Below, one piece after another: positions 41,428 through 50,570 of a stretch of 64,000 bases of DNA. The stretch comes from Leptolyngbya sp. BC1307 (GTDB lineage: Bacteria; Cyanobacteriota; Cyanobacteriia; Phormidesmidales; Phormidesmidaceae), in assembly GCF_002286735.1 (NCBI RefSeq), contig NZ_NRTA01000007.1, positions 62,001-126,000 of the forward strand, in the 5' to 3' direction. The translations under genes and the position numbers were made by a program. The stretch's first letter is position 1; each line of letters opens with the position of its first letter. The notes beneath the pieces were generated by a model. That model was not told the origin of the DNA. It was given only the letters and a program-made list of their open reading frames with translations, and ran no database searches.

Positions 41428-43503
41428 TTAACGAGTGCGATGTCTAGCCTTTTTCGCTGAAAGCCGGTCGGCAGCCGTTTCGGGTGTAACAGCCTGGGCA
41501 GTCTTTTTGCTGGCTGATTGGCCTCGATTAAGGTGCTGCCCTTTTTCCGGACGAATGGGTTCCCCGACTGCTGGCAGGGTGAAATGGATTTGAGTGCCCT
41601 GGTCTTTACCCGCAGAGGTCGCCCAAATTTTGCCGCCTAGCCCCTCAACAACTTGTTGGCAGATAGCCAGCCCCAGCCCAGTCCCCCCAACCGACCGACG
41701 CAGAGCACCTTCTTCTTGATAGAATCGCTCGAATACGGTCTTCAGGCGGTCGGCCTCAATCCCGCGTCCGGTGTCGGTGACGGTGACCTCGACAGCGGGG
41801 CCCGCGACTTGAGCGCTGATGGTAATTTGGCCGTTGGCTTCGGTAAATTTGCAGGCGTTGTCGAGCAGCTTAGAGAGCACTTCTACAATCCATTCTCCAT
41901 CGGCTCGCACGAAGGGCAGTGCCTCTGGCAGGTCAGTCTCAATGCGCACAGACGGAGCTGACATAGATGAATTTTGCCAGCGTAGGCTGCTGAGCGCTAA
42001 ATCGACGCATTCTTGAAGGGAGAGCGATTCCAGGTTCCATTCCACCCGGCGACTCTCTAGCCGGGAGAGGGTAAGAAAGTCCTGTACGAGCTTGCGCATG
42101 CGCTCGGCGTCCGTGAGGGCGGTATCTAGCATGATCTGCCGCATGTCGGGCGACATGTCGGGTTCGGTCAGCAGGCTCTCTAAACACACTCGAATGGTGG
42201 AGAGCGGCGTACGCAGCTCGTGTCCGGTAATCGCAATTAGATTGCTGCGGGTGCGCTCTAAATCGGCGAGCTGCTGGTTGAGATCTTCCAGGTTGGCGTA
42301 GGCTTCGGCTTGAATGAGGGCAACGCTGAGCTGGTTGGCGATCGCCTCGGTCAGCATAATTTCGTCGTCGTCCCAGTGGTGACAACTGCTGCTGTCGAGG
42401 TGCAGCTCGACCATCCCTAGCAGACGATTTTTATGGACTAGCGGCACCAGCAGACAGCCTTGCACCTGCCAACGCTGCAGCCGGGGGAGGGCGGCGCTCA
42501 GATCAATACCTTCAGCAATTTCTCCTGAAATGTCGTCAATGGCCAGCGTGCTGTGATGTGCTTTGACCCACTGATAGAGCGGATTGTTCTTGAGCGGCCA
42601 GGTCGCGCCCGCTAGCGAATTTAGATGGGTCTGACGATACTCGTGTTGAATAGTGGCATCTAGATCATCTGGGGCGCAGCGATAGATAATACAGCGACCG
42701 ACAGCGAGCACACTGCCCAATTCGTTGGCTGCGATCATAAAGATCTCTGAGGGATTGAGCGATCGCCGGATGGCAGCTGTAATCGAATTGATCAGGCGGG
42801 CTCTTTTCTCTTGCAGGGCGATCGCTCGGTAAGCTTTTAGCTGCTTGTACTGACCGGCCTGCAGATAAGTAATTAGCCGCTGCGCAAACGGATCGGCACC
42901 GACTTCTAATGCATCGCCTAGCACTTTAGGAATAAAGCGTGTCCGGGCCCGCTTAATTTTTTTTTTCAAATCTGGCCGGTACTTTTGAATGCGGTCCAGC
43001 AACAGACTTGCCGCTCGCAAACTAACCTGCCGGTCTAGTGTCCAGATGCCCTCAAACCGCCGGGTTTGATCTAAGTGAGGCTCGGGCCCACCGACCGTTC
43101 GCGTGGGTTTAGATACCACTGGCTGATGCTCACGGCAGATCAAAGCAGCACTGTAAGAGTCCCCAACCACCACCAGATGCCATTCTTCCGTCAGGGCATC
43201 GGCTTCGTCAAAATCTATTTTTTCGTAGTCGTCAACCGCATCGCAAAACTGAGTCTCTACCGCTGAGAGCACGTACACCTGGTCGCTCAGCTTGCCGATG
43301 CGAGCATAGCGATGCGCCTCTTGCCGGTAAAACCTTTCTTGCTGGAAGCTAGCAATGATCAAAGGCTGCCGCTCTGACCCAGCCAATACCTGATCTTCCA
43401 TGGCATGGGAGAGCGCTGTCAGCGATGTTTTGAAATACATTTGAGACCGCAGGGTTGGCAGCGCCTCAAACATTTCTTCCACAATGGAAGCCGGATTACC
43501 CAT
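41428..43503 (-). CDS. DICT- and GAF-domain sensor histidine kinase
   Basis: 691-aa soluble sensor kinase. The N-terminal DICT domain occupies about 1-150 (LSHAMEDQVL, PLIIASFQQERFYRQEAHRY, EWHLVVVGDSYSAALICREH). A linker helix follows, then a GAF domain at about 235-400. The HisKA has an intact His (ITGHELRTPLSTIR). The ATPase domain has LLDNACKFTEANG, DTGRGIEADR and GTGLGLAICQQVV. The tail of about 45 residues is basic (KKTAQ, KKARHRTR). DICT domains are found with light- and redox-related modules in cyanobacteria. It lies upstream of psaD, though no response regulator is adjacent. Confidence 0.88.
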   Translation of the reverse strand: MGNPASIVEEMFEALPTLRSQMYFKTSLTALSHAMEDQVLAGSERQPLIIASFQQERFYRQEAHRYARIGKLSDQVYVLSAVETQFCDAVDDYEKIDFDEADALTEEWHLVVVGDSYSAALICREHQPVVSKPTRTVGGPEPHLDQTRRFEGIWTLDRQVSLRAASLLLDRIQKYRPDLKKKIKRARTRFIPKVLGDALEVGADPFAQRLITYLQAGQYKQLKAYRAIALQEKRARLINSITAAIRRSLNPSEIFMIAANELGSVLAVGRCIIYRCAPDDLDATIQHEYRQTHLNSLAGATWPLKNNPLYQWVKAHHSTLAIDDISGEIAEGIDLSAALPRLQRWQVQGCLLVPLVHKNRLLGMVELHLDSSSCHHWDDDEIMLTEAIANQLSVALIQAEAYANLEDLNQQLADLERTRSNLIAITGHELRTPLSTIRVCLESLLTEPDMSPDMRQIMLDTALTDAERMRKLVQDFLTLSRLESRRVEWNLESLSLQECVDLALSSLRWQNSSMSAPSVRIETDLPEALPFVRADGEWIVEVLSKLLDNACKFTEANGQITISAQVAGPAVEVTVTDTGRGIEADRLKTVFERFYQEEGALRRSVGGTGLGLAICQQVVEGLGGKIWATSAGKDQGTQIHFTLPAVGEPIRPEKGQHLNRGQSASKKTAQAVTPETAADRLSAKKARHRTR

Positions 43504-43641
43504 GCGAAGTTTGCTGTCCTGGTTCTGGGCGGACTTGTCAGAAAAGTCGATCTCTCGCTGTGACCAGCCAGCTTTCTATAGTGTCTTAATTAAGTACCGT
43601 TAGAATAGCAGGCGATTTAGGCAGGAATGCGGAGAAGTTAA

Positions 43642-43669
43642 TTAAAAGCAATGAGTTAAAAGCAGTGAG
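43642..43669. repeat. 14-bp tandem duplication upstream of the DICT kinase gene
   Basis: Two copies of ttaaaagca(a/g)tgag in the region between the DICT kinase gene start and the amt terminator. It is part of the short-repeat pattern seen throughout the window. Confidence 0.8.
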
Positions 43670-43703
43670 CCTAATCAAAATCAGCTGCTCAGCGGCCAGC
43701 AGC

Positions 43704-43749
43704 AAAAAAGCGGTATCGGAGCTAGCAAGAGCTTCCGGTACCGCTTTTA
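43704..43749 (-). terminator. Terminator after amt
   Basis: On the minus strand, a long stem (AAAAGCGGTACCGGAAGCT pairing with AGCTCCGATACCGCTTTT, a few mismatches) with a 6-nt loop runs into a T-run. It lies about 50 nt after the amt stop and about 200 bp before the kinase gene. Confidence 0.88.
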
Positions 43750-43797
43750 TTTAATCAGGTCTTTTATCTTCTAAAGCAAGTCTCCATCGTAAGCCGC

Positions 43798-45279
43798 TTA
43801 GATAATGCCGCCCATGTCGCTGGTGTCCTTAAGGAACCCGCTGTAGGCTTCCATGCCGTGCTCGCCGATGTCCAAGCCCTTGAGCTCTTCTTCGGAGGAA
43901 ACCCGCAGGCTGATTAGAGACTTGATGACCACCCACAGCACAGAGGTCAAAATCACGGTAAACAGACCAATGGCCACAATGCCGATGATCTGAGCGATCA
44001 GCTGAGTGATGCCGCCGCCGTAAAACAGACCGGCTGTCTGGTCAAACAGACCAACCGCTAGGGTGCCCCAGATGCCGCATACCAGGTGAACCGAGGTGGC
44101 ACCGACCGGGTCGTCAATCTTGATGCTGTCGAAGAAGCCGACTGAGAATACGACGATGACGCCAGCGATCGCGCCGACAATAATCGCGCCCCAGTAGCCA
44201 ATACTGCCACATCCAGCCGTGATGCCAACCAAACCAGCCAGGATGCCGTTGATTATCATCGATAGGTCAGGCTTACCGCTTAGACCCCAGGCTGTGAAAG
44301 TTGCGGCAATGCCGCCAGCCGCCGCCGCCAGGTTAGTCACCAAAGCAATTTGAGGAACGTTCAAACTAGCTGCTAGCTCAGAACCAGGATTAAATCCAAA
44401 CCAGCCAATCCACAAGATCAAGCAACCTAGCGTTGCAATACTCATGTTGTGACCCGGAATGGCATTGATGCCGCCGTTCTGGTACTTGCCAATCCGAGGG
44501 CCGAGGAAAATAGCACCCATCAGGGCTGCCCAGCCGCCAACAGAGTGAACCACAGTTGAACCGGCAAAGTCGCTGAAGGCAACACCCTCGCCCAAAAAGC
44601 TCATGTCAGACAGCCAGCCGCCACCCCAAACCCAGTGAGCCGTGATCGGGTAGGAAATAGCCGTCAGCAGTACGCTAAAGACGATAAAACTAGTGAACTT
44701 AACTCGCTCAGCAACCGCACCAGATACGATCGTTGCAGCAGTTCCTGCAAACGCTGCCTGGAATAGGAAGAATACCGGCGTCGTCAGCGTGCCATAGACC
44801 GGTTCAGCAGGATCCGTACCTGCCAGGAAGAAGCCTGAGAGGCCAAAAAACGGGGTACCTTCACCAAAGGCCAAAGCAAACCCGAGCGCCCAGAAGGAGA
44901 CGGTTGCCAGAGCGAATACAATCAGGTTTTTCGCCAGAATGTTGACGGCATTTTTTTGACGGCAGAAGCCCGTCTCCAACATGCCAAAGCCAGCATTCAT
45001 GAAAATTACCAGGATTGCGGCAATCACAATCCAGATGTTGTCCAAAATGATCTGAACGTCGCTAGCGACGACTTCATCTTGGGCGTGGGCGGCAAATCCC
45101 CAGGTGGCTACGATCACGAAGGCCAGGGGAATGCACGCGAGCCAGCCCCAGGCGTATGAACGACCAAACGCACGGCTAAGGGTGCGCTGGGCCATTTCTG
45201 TAAAGGGGGGAACATTAGCAGACCAAGGCGATGAGCCGTGCCTGGCCTGCGCTCTCTTTCTCAACATAAAATTAGACAT
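43798..45279 (-). CDS. amt: Ammonium transporter
   Basis: 493-aa Amt/AmtB-family ammonium channel with eleven predicted membrane helices. An N-terminal hydrophobic segment ending AAHAQDEV looks like a cleaved signal, as in other bacterial Amt. Hallmarks are [49 protein letters not shown]-like [34 protein letters not shown] and the cytosolic tail [14 protein letters not shown]. The first ATG is used; an internal ATG at residue 29 is possible. Nitrogen control by NtcA is likely; a candidate site lies upstream. Confidence 0.96.
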   Translation of the reverse strand: MSNFMLRKRAQARHGSSPWSANVPPFTEMAQRTLSRAFGRSYAWGWLACIPLAFVIVATWGFAAHAQDEVVASDVQIILDNIWIVIAAILVIFMNAGFGMLETGFCRQKNAVNILAKNLIVFALATVSFWALGFALAFGEGTPFFGLSGFFLAGTDPAEPVYGTLTTPVFFLFQAAFAGTAATIVSGAVAERVKFTSFIVFSVLLTAISYPITAHWVWGGGWLSDMSFLGEGVAFSDFAGSTVVHSVGGWAALMGAIFLGPRIGKYQNGGINAIPGHNMSIATLGCLILWIGWFGFNPGSELAASLNVPQIALVTNLAAAAGGIAATFTAWGLSGKPDLSMIINGILAGLVGITAGCGSIGYWGAIIVGAIAGVIVVFSVGFFDSIKIDDPVGATSVHLVCGIWGTLAVGLFDQTAGLFYGGGITQLIAQIIGIVAIGLFTVILTSVLWVVIKSLISLRVSSEEELKGLDIGEHGMEAYSGFLKDTSDMGGII

Positions 45280-45643
45280 TTTGATCGGGCGTTCCTAACG
45301 CGATTTAGACAGTAATCCATGGCCTTATGGAGTCGCCTCTTGATAGATCAGCCACTAGGGAGATGGATAAAAGCGACAGAAGATAGAAGCTTAAAACTTC
45401 AAGGCTTTGAGATATGGCCAGTTAAGAAAAGCAAAAGAAATAAGTCTCTAGCCTTGCTCCTTCGAGTGCTTTACCGCTGGTGCTCAAATTAATTGCCATT
45501 TAGGAAATGGATTTCTTGGCACCGTTTTAGATCCCTGTGAGCAGTCAAAGATTGGCGCTCACCCGTCATTCACCTGTCAAACTGATGGACTTCATTCCAT
45601 CAATTCTGAGCAAGTCGTTCTGTATTCTTTGATACTTTTCGAG

Positions 45644-45657
45644 TAGGAGTGGGTACA
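45644..45657. promoter_or_regulatory. Candidate NtcA box upstream of amt
   Basis: The palindromic pattern GTA-N8-TAC is matched exactly (GTAGGAGTGGGTAC), about 365 bp before the amt ATG. NtcA activates amt genes in cyanobacteria under nitrogen limitation. The site is distant, and no strong -10 box sits at the standard spacing, so this is a candidate only. Confidence 0.35.
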
Positions 45658-45866
45658 CTTGACGTTCTTTTTCAAGCCAGTTATCGAAAAAGTATGCAAT
45701 TGTCTCTGTTTTGTCCGGTTGCAGTCGGCTTCGTATCGTGGCTGCAACATTGAGTTTTCTTAATTTGAGCCGGTTTTTATGTCATCTGAATAATAGGAAT
45801 AAAGTTCGCTATTATCGTTGGCCGCTATGATTGTTCGCGGCAGGTTTTGCTGCCGTTGTCTCCATC

Positions 45867-45908
45867 CGTGTAGCTACAAACGTCTAGCTATAAACGTGTA
45901 GCTACAAA
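45867..45908. repeat. 14-bp repeat, three copies, after purE
   Basis: Three tandem copies of cgt(g/c)tagcta(c/t)aaa, with the outer two identical, starting 18 nt beyond the purE stop on the minus strand. Confidence 0.85.
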
Positions 45909-45926
45909 GAGGCAGTAGAGACCAGC

Positions 45927-46472
45927 TCAGGTATTGATCATGTGCTTGAGATATTGGCGGGCTCCGAGAGCGGTGAGCTGGCTTTGCTTATCGCTAACCA
46001 GGGTTTTGAGCTGCTGGCGATAGGTGAGCACTTTATCTAAGAGGTCGCTATCGTAGGCGGCCAGCATTTGCACGGCTAGCAGTCCCGCGTTTTTAGCATT
46101 GCCGATGGCGACGGTGGCAACTGGAATGCCGCTGGGCATTTGTACAATAGAGTAAAGCGAATCTACGCCAGAGAGGGTGCTGGTTTTAACAGGGACACCA
46201 ATCACTGGCAGGGGGGTAATGGCTGCGACCATGCCGGGCAAGTGAGCGGCCCCCCCAGCACCTGCAATAATGACTTTAAGTCCGCGAGTGTGAGCCGTTT
46301 CGGCGTAGGTGACCATCCGCTGTGGCGTGCGGTGGGCCGAGACAATAGCGACTTCATGGGGAATGCCAAATTCTTCGCAGATGGCGATCGCCCCCATCAT
46401 CGTCGGCAGGTCTGAGTCGCTACCCATAATGATCCCAACCTCAACCGCTGTGTCTGCCTGTGGAGTTGCCAT
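45927..46472 (-). CDS. purE: N5-carboxyaminoimidazole ribonucleotide mutase PurE
   Basis: 181-aa purine biosynthesis enzyme interconverting N5-CAIR and CAIR. It has the family signature [39 protein letters not shown], and [22 protein letters not shown]. This is the class I mutase type, which needs PurK elsewhere in the genome. Its start is only 25 bp from the divergent nagA start, so the two promoters must overlap with each other or with the coding ends. Confidence 0.96.
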   Translation of the reverse strand: MATPQADTAVEVGIIMGSDSDLPTMMGAIAICEEFGIPHEVAIVSAHRTPQRMVTYAETAHTRGLKVIIAGAGGAAHLPGMVAAITPLPVIGVPVKTSTLSGVDSLYSIVQMPSGIPVATVAIGNAKNAGLLAVQMLAAYDSDLLDKVLTYRQQLKTLVSDKQSQLTALGARQYLKHMINT

Positions 46473-46497
46473 AACCTCAGTTCACTTTTAAGAATTC

Positions 46498-47667
46498 ATG
46501 TCTGATAGTACTGTCATTCTCAACGCTCGCCTGCCCCAACAGCCGGGTCTGTATCAGATTGTGATGGTCGGCAACTTAGTGCAGTCGATTCAGCCGATGG
46601 CAGCGGCTCAGCATAGGACGGCTCAGACACTGGATGTAGCGGGCGACTGGATTTCTCCAGGCGTGGTAGATCTGCAAATTAACGGGGCGCTAGGGCTGGC
46701 TTTCCCCGATATGAGAGCGGCGCACTACGAAAAGCTGCAGTCTATTTGCAAATTGCTCTGGCAGCAGGGTGTGGATGGGTTTTGCCCGACTTTGGTGACC
46801 ACTTCTCTAGAGAATTTTCACGGTAGTTTGGCGGCGATCGCTCGATTCAAACAGCAATCGTCAGATTCAGGCAGCGCCAAGATTCTGGGCGTTCATTTAG
46901 AAGGCCCGTTTCTCAACCCGGCCAAGCGAGGGGCTCACCCTATAGAATATTTGCAGCCGCCCTCATTAGAGGCGGTCAAGGCGCTGATCGGCGAGTTTGC
47001 AGAGAGCGTCAAGATAATCACGCTTGCCCCTGAGCTAGCGGCAGATGAGGGTGTGGTTGAGTGGCTGGGCGATCACCAGATCACCGTCAGCCTGGGACAT
47101 TCTCGCGCGACTGCCGAGCAAGCCAACCGCGCTTTTGCTCAGGGCGCGACAATGGTCACCCATGCTTTTAACGCAATGCCGGGCCTACATCACCGAGAAC
47201 CGGGTTTACTAGGGGCAGCCCTTACCGATCCTCGGGTATTTTGTGGCTTCATTGCCGATGGTGAGCATATCTGCCCGACTATGCTTGACTGGCTGGTGCG
47301 CTCAGGCCGGGGCAGCTTGGATGCGCCGATGGGCGGTCTGTTTTTAGTCAGCGATGCGCTCTCTCCTCTGGGTCTGCCCGATGGCACTTATTCCTGGGAC
47401 ACTCGCCAGATTGCGGTGGTTAGCGGCACGGCGCGTTTGGCCGATGGCACACTAGCCGGGACGACGCTGCCGCTGATAGAGGGGGCTAAGAACTTAGTGA
47501 AGTGGGGGATTTGTAGTGTGGATGAGGCGATCGCGCTAGTCGCCCAAGTCCCTCGCCAAGCCCTCAGGATGCCCGCTCTTTCCCCTGGAAGTCCAGCCCA
47601 ACTATTGCGCTGGCATCACGATCAGACAACCCAGCAGCTTATCTGGCAGCGGCTGAATTTGGCCTGA
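46498..47667 (+). CDS. nagA: N-acetylglucosamine-6-phosphate deacetylase
   Basis: 389-aa amidohydrolase removing acetate from GlcNAc-6-phosphate in amino-sugar recycling. Motifs are VDLQINGALG, metal ligand region HLEGPFLNPAKRGAHP, SLGHSRATAEQA, THAFNAMPGLHHREPG, and the catalytic Asp in LVSDALSPLG. The length is normal. It is divergent from purE with 25 bp between start codons. No other nag gene is next to it. Confidence 0.93.
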   Translation: MSDSTVILNARLPQQPGLYQIVMVGNLVQSIQPMAAAQHRTAQTLDVAGDWISPGVVDLQINGALGLAFPDMRAAHYEKLQSICKLLWQQGVDGFCPTLVTTSLENFHGSLAAIARFKQQSSDSGSAKILGVHLEGPFLNPAKRGAHPIEYLQPPSLEAVKALIGEFAESVKIITLAPELAADEGVVEWLGDHQITVSLGHSRATAEQANRAFAQGATMVTHAFNAMPGLHHREPGLLGAALTDPRVFCGFIADGEHICPTMLDWLVRSGRGSLDAPMGGLFLVSDALSPLGLPDGTYSWDTRQIAVVSGTARLADGTLAGTTLPLIEGAKNLVKWGICSVDEAIALVAQVPRQALRMPALSPGSPAQLLRWHHDQTTQQLIWQRLNLA

Positions 47668-47710
47668 AGAAAACTAAGATGGCATTATCTTATGACCCGG
47701 CAAAGCAATT

Positions 47711-48028
47711 GTGAAAAAGTCATCCCTGTATGAAACTGATTTCTACGCTTGGACTCAAGAACAGGCTGAGCTAATTGCTTTAGGACGGTGGAGTAACAGC
47801 TGGCGCGGCACTATTCGCGAGCAGCGAAAGCAAATCAACCTTTTGCTCAAAGACAGCCCTAGTCTTAAGCCCTATTTGCAGGAAGCTTTGCCAGACGCCT
47901 ATGAGTTAGGCACGGCTCTCGCCATGAAAGAAACGCAGCTAGCAGAAGAGACCTTCTCAGAAAACTGTCCCTATTTACTAGCAGACATCTTAGAAACGAA
48001 CTTTTTCCCGACTGCTAGACCTGAGTAG
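47711..48028 (+). CDS. Shortened DUF29 family protein
   Basis: 105-aa protein matching both ends of the cyanobacterial DUF29 family. The N-terminus is LYETDFYAWTQEQAELI. The C-terminal part is SWRGTIREQRKQINLLLKD, SLKPYLQEALPDAYELG and FSENCPYLLADIL. Full members are about 140-150 aa, with a helical middle (IEEIESLGRSERREL type) between these parts. Here AELIALGRWSN runs straight into SWRGTI, so about 40 residues are missing in frame. It may still fold or may be decaying. DUF29 function is unknown, and the genes are often multicopy. Confidence 0.8.
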   Translation: MKKSSLYETDFYAWTQEQAELIALGRWSNSWRGTIREQRKQINLLLKDSPSLKPYLQEALPDAYELGTALAMKETQLAEETFSENCPYLLADILETNFFPTARPE

Positions 48029-48116
48029 TCGTTAATATGCTTCATAGCCTGCGCCGAAACGTACTAGAATCTTTACCACATGGGCTTTCACACCAGTATC
48101 TATAGATTTCTCGGCT

Positions 48117-48824
48117 ATGACCAACTCGACCCTCGACGACAAGACGATAGTTCGTGACTATTTCAACGCGACGGGGTTTGATCGTTGGCAGCGCATCTAC
48201 GGTGATGGTGAAGTCAACAAGGTGCAGGCCAACATTCGCACGGGCCACCAAAAGACGATTGATAATGTGCTGGAATGGTTTGCTGAAGAGGGCGACCTCT
48301 CTGCCATGACCGTCTGTGACGCAGGCTGCGGCGTCGGCAGTTTGAGCATTCCCCTGGCGAAGATGGGGGCGCAGGTCTTTGCCAGCGACATCTCAGAAAA
48401 AATGGTTGATGAGGCCAAAAGGCGAGCTGGGGACGAATTAGGGGATCTGAGCACAGAAAAAATGCCTCAGTTTCAGGCGCTAGATCTAGAGAAAATTGAG
48501 GGCAGCTATCATACGGTCGTCTGCTTGGATGTGCTGATTCACTACCCGCAGGACAAAGCGGATGACATGATTAAGCATCTCAGTTCGCTGGCGACTGACC
48601 GAGTGATTTTGAGCTTTGCGCCAAAGACCTGCTTTTATGCCACGCTCAAGAAGGTGGGTGACTTTTTCCCTGGCCCTAGCAAAGCGACCCGCGCCTATTT
48701 ACATAGAGAGTCGGATGTTGTGAAGGCGTTAGAAGCAAATGGCTGGACGATTGAGCGGCGATCGCTGAACAAAGCTCCCTTTTACTTTTCTCGCCTGTTA
48801 GAAGCTACTCGTACTCAGGGTTAA
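48117..48824 (+). CDS. chlM: Magnesium-protoporphyrin IX methyltransferase
   Basis: 235-aa SAM-dependent enzyme methylating the C13 propionate of Mg-protoporphyrin IX in chlorophyll synthesis. The N-terminus VRDYFNATGFDRWQRIYGDG and VNKVQANIRTGHQKTIDNVL are characteristic of ChlM/BchM. SAM motif I is DAGCGVGSLSIPLAKMG, followed by DVLIHYPQDKADDM and LSFAPKTCFYATLKKVGDFFPGP. It is the first of a forward run of genes (a two-helix protein 12 bp later, then DUF423). Confidence 0.95.
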   Translation: MTNSTLDDKTIVRDYFNATGFDRWQRIYGDGEVNKVQANIRTGHQKTIDNVLEWFAEEGDLSAMTVCDAGCGVGSLSIPLAKMGAQVFASDISEKMVDEAKRRAGDELGDLSTEKMPQFQALDLEKIEGSYHTVVCLDVLIHYPQDKADDMIKHLSSLATDRVILSFAPKTCFYATLKKVGDFFPGPSKATRAYLHRESDVVKALEANGWTIERRSLNKAPFYFSRLLEATRTQG

Positions 48825-48836
48825 CCCGCCAAGCAC

Positions 48837-49286
48837 ATGATGACTGCTGCAAAATATACGGCTGGCGTTGGGCTCTCTACCTTTGGTCTGTTGCTAGGTT
48901 TCCTTTGCGTGGGGAGAGCGGTAGAGACCGCTTTGGCCCCAGATGCCACTCGTCTCAACAAGCGAGAAACGATGACAGTGGGGTTATCGGTGGGCATTCC
49001 GGTTACCTTAGGGGCGCTGTGGCTGTTTATAGATTTAGAGCGGGGATCGCAGGAGCGGCTCCGTCAGCGCCAGCTAGCCCATTCTCAGCGGCTACAGTCG
49101 CTTTTTTACAAGGTGCTCAAAGCCAACAGCGGCAGAATTAACCCGATTCAGTTCGCTATGCTCGGTGAAATTTCTCTGATTGAAGCTCAGATCTGTCTAG
49201 ACGCCTGGGCTGGCCCGCTAAATGCCACTTCTCAAGTCGATGAGACGGGTGTGGTGATGTACTGCTTCGATCTCTCGGAAACTTAG
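48837..49286 (+). CDS. Two-helix membrane protein of unknown function
   Basis: 149-aa protein with two N-terminal membrane helices (about residues 8-27 and 45-64). A soluble domain follows whose helical pattern (SLFYKVLKANSGRINPIQFAMLGEISLIEAQICLDAW) suggests a small winged-helix or helical bundle. I do not recognise the family, but the architecture occurs in cyanobacterial genomes. It starts 12 bp after chlM, so it is probably co-transcribed, and ends 11 bp before the DUF423 gene. A link with pigment synthesis is only positional. Confidence 0.7.
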   Translation: MMTAAKYTAGVGLSTFGLLLGFLCVGRAVETALAPDATRLNKRETMTVGLSVGIPVTLGALWLFIDLERGSQERLRQRQLAHSQRLQSLFYKVLKANSGRINPIQFAMLGEISLIEAQICLDAWAGPLNATSQVDETGVVMYCFDLSET

Positions 49287-49297
49287 CCTGGTGACTT

Positions 49298-49672
49298 ATG
49301 GCTCGCTTGTTTTTTGCTGTTGCTGCGTTTTTGGGAGCCCTCTCGGTGGCAGGCGGCGCTTTTGGAGCCCACGCACTAAAAGGTCAGCTCACAGAAAATG
49401 CCCTAAACAGCTTTGAAACCGGCATTCGCTATCAGATGTATCATGCGCTGGCGCTGCTGGTGGTCGCGCTACTGCTCAAACAAAATCCTGAGGTGACTGT
49501 GCTGGTGATCGCAGGCGGGTGCTTCATTGCCGGCATCGTCCTCTTCTCAGGCAGTCTGTACGGCTTGAGCCTGGCGGGAATCAAAGCCTTTGGCCCAGTC
49601 ACGCCATTAGGCGGCGTCGCTTTTATTGCCGGTTGGGTTTGCCTGATGCTAGCGAGCGCCAAAGCTTTCTAA
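49298..49672 (+). CDS. DUF423 family membrane protein
   Basis: 124-aa small membrane protein of the DUF423 (YgdD/TMEM256-like) family. Four hydrophobic segments are present, with the hallmark GAFGAHALKG near residue 25 and ETGIRYQMYHALALL in the second part. FSGSLYGLSLAGIKAFGPVTPLGG is also typical. Function is unknown. It starts 11 bp after the preceding gene. Its stop codon is inside a 13-bp tandem duplication. Confidence 0.92.
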   Translation: MARLFFAVAAFLGALSVAGGAFGAHALKGQLTENALNSFETGIRYQMYHALALLVVALLLKQNPEVTVLVIAGGCFIAGIVLFSGSLYGLSLAGIKAFGPVTPLGGVAFIAGWVCLMLASAKAF

Positions 49673-49688
49673 GTAAGCTTTCTAAGTA
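49663..49688. repeat. 13-bp tandem duplication over the DUF423 stop codon
   Basis: Two perfect copies of agctttctaagta. The first includes the last codons and the TAA stop of the DUF423 gene. Confidence 0.92.
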
Positions 49689-49750
49689 TGGACCTCACAC
49701 GTTATTCGCTGCGTAGGGCAAAATAAGAAGGCTTTTGCTCCTGAAAAACT

Positions 49751-50548
49751 ATGTGTCGAATTTTGGGCTACTTAGGCGCGAGAATCTCGCTCGACCAGCT
49801 CATCTTTAAGCCAGATCACTCCATGCTCGTTCAGAGCTATCAGCCGCGCGAGCTGAAATCTGCCATTCTCAACGGTGATGGCTTTGGCCTGGGCTGGTAT
49901 GGCGACGACCCAGCTACAATGCCGCCATTTCTCTATCGCAATACGCTGCCGCTGTGGAACGATCAAAACTTGCCTGACCTGTGCCGCTACGCGCAAACAA
50001 GCAGCCTGGTTGTCAATTTGCGCAGCGCTAGCGCCAGGATGCCTGTCGATATGAGCAACTGTCAGCCGTTCTCTCACCGGCAGATTTTGTTTTCTCATAA
50101 CGGTTTAATCGAAAACTTTCGGCAGACGCTTTATCGCCCCATTCGTGAAATGCTGTGTGATGTGGCATACAACAGCATCTATGGCTTGACCGATTCAGAA
50201 CATATTTTTGCTTTGCTAGTTCACTACCTGGAGACGCAGCCTGGCATCGACTTAGCGGAGGCACTTTTGCAAACTATTCAGCAAATCGCGCAGATGGCTA
50301 ACATAGCCGGTGTACATGTCTCTGCCAATATTGTTTTAAGTACAGGGCGGCGGCTGGTGGCGCTACGTTTTGACAACCAGCAAAAAGCGCCCTCTTTTTA
50401 TCTACTCAAAGATTCGCTGCGCTTCCCCAATTCTGTCATTCTTGCCTCCGAACCGCTGTTTGAAGACGATTGGCAGCCGTATCCTCAGTCTGCACTCATG
50501 AGTATCGGAGCAAATTTGGATATTCAAACCTACGCGACCGTCGCGTGA
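49751..50548 (+). CDS. egtC: Ergothioneine biosynthesis glutamine amidohydrolase EgtC
   Basis: 265-aa class II glutamine-amidotransferase fold enzyme that removes the gamma-glutamyl group from the sulfoxide intermediate of ergothioneine synthesis. The nucleophile Cys2 follows the initiator Met (MCRILGYLG). DGFGLGWYGDD, NLRSASARMPV (the family's R-S-A segment) and the FSHNGLIENF signature are present. It is first in an egtC-egtB-egtD operon, with 22-bp spacing to egtB. EgtC implies the mycobacterial-style route through gamma-glutamyl-cysteine; egtA and egtE are not in the window. Confidence 0.92.
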   Translation: MCRILGYLGARISLDQLIFKPDHSMLVQSYQPRELKSAILNGDGFGLGWYGDDPATMPPFLYRNTLPLWNDQNLPDLCRYAQTSSLVVNLRSASARMPVDMSNCQPFSHRQILFSHNGLIENFRQTLYRPIREMLCDVAYNSIYGLTDSEHIFALLVHYLETQPGIDLAEALLQTIQQIAQMANIAGVHVSANIVLSTGRRLVALRFDNQQKAPSFYLLKDSLRFPNSVILASEPLFEDDWQPYPQSALMSIGANLDIQTYATVA

Positions 50549-50570
50549 AGTCGCTTTTAACGCTTTCATA

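Larger units (their letters stand above)
45280..45926. other. amt upstream region
   Basis: 647 bp between amt and purE, both on the minus strand. It contains a perfect GTA-N8-TAC NtcA-type site (45644-45657), a 14-bp triple repeat near the purE stop, and AT-rich stretches. No ORF or RNA gene was recognised, although the length would allow a small RNA. Confidence 0.5.

Noticed and set aside
41939-42385. 148-codon frame inside the DICT kinase gene
   Set aside because: It is a shifted frame of the same strand, rich in Arg, His and Pro, as expected from an out-of-frame reading.
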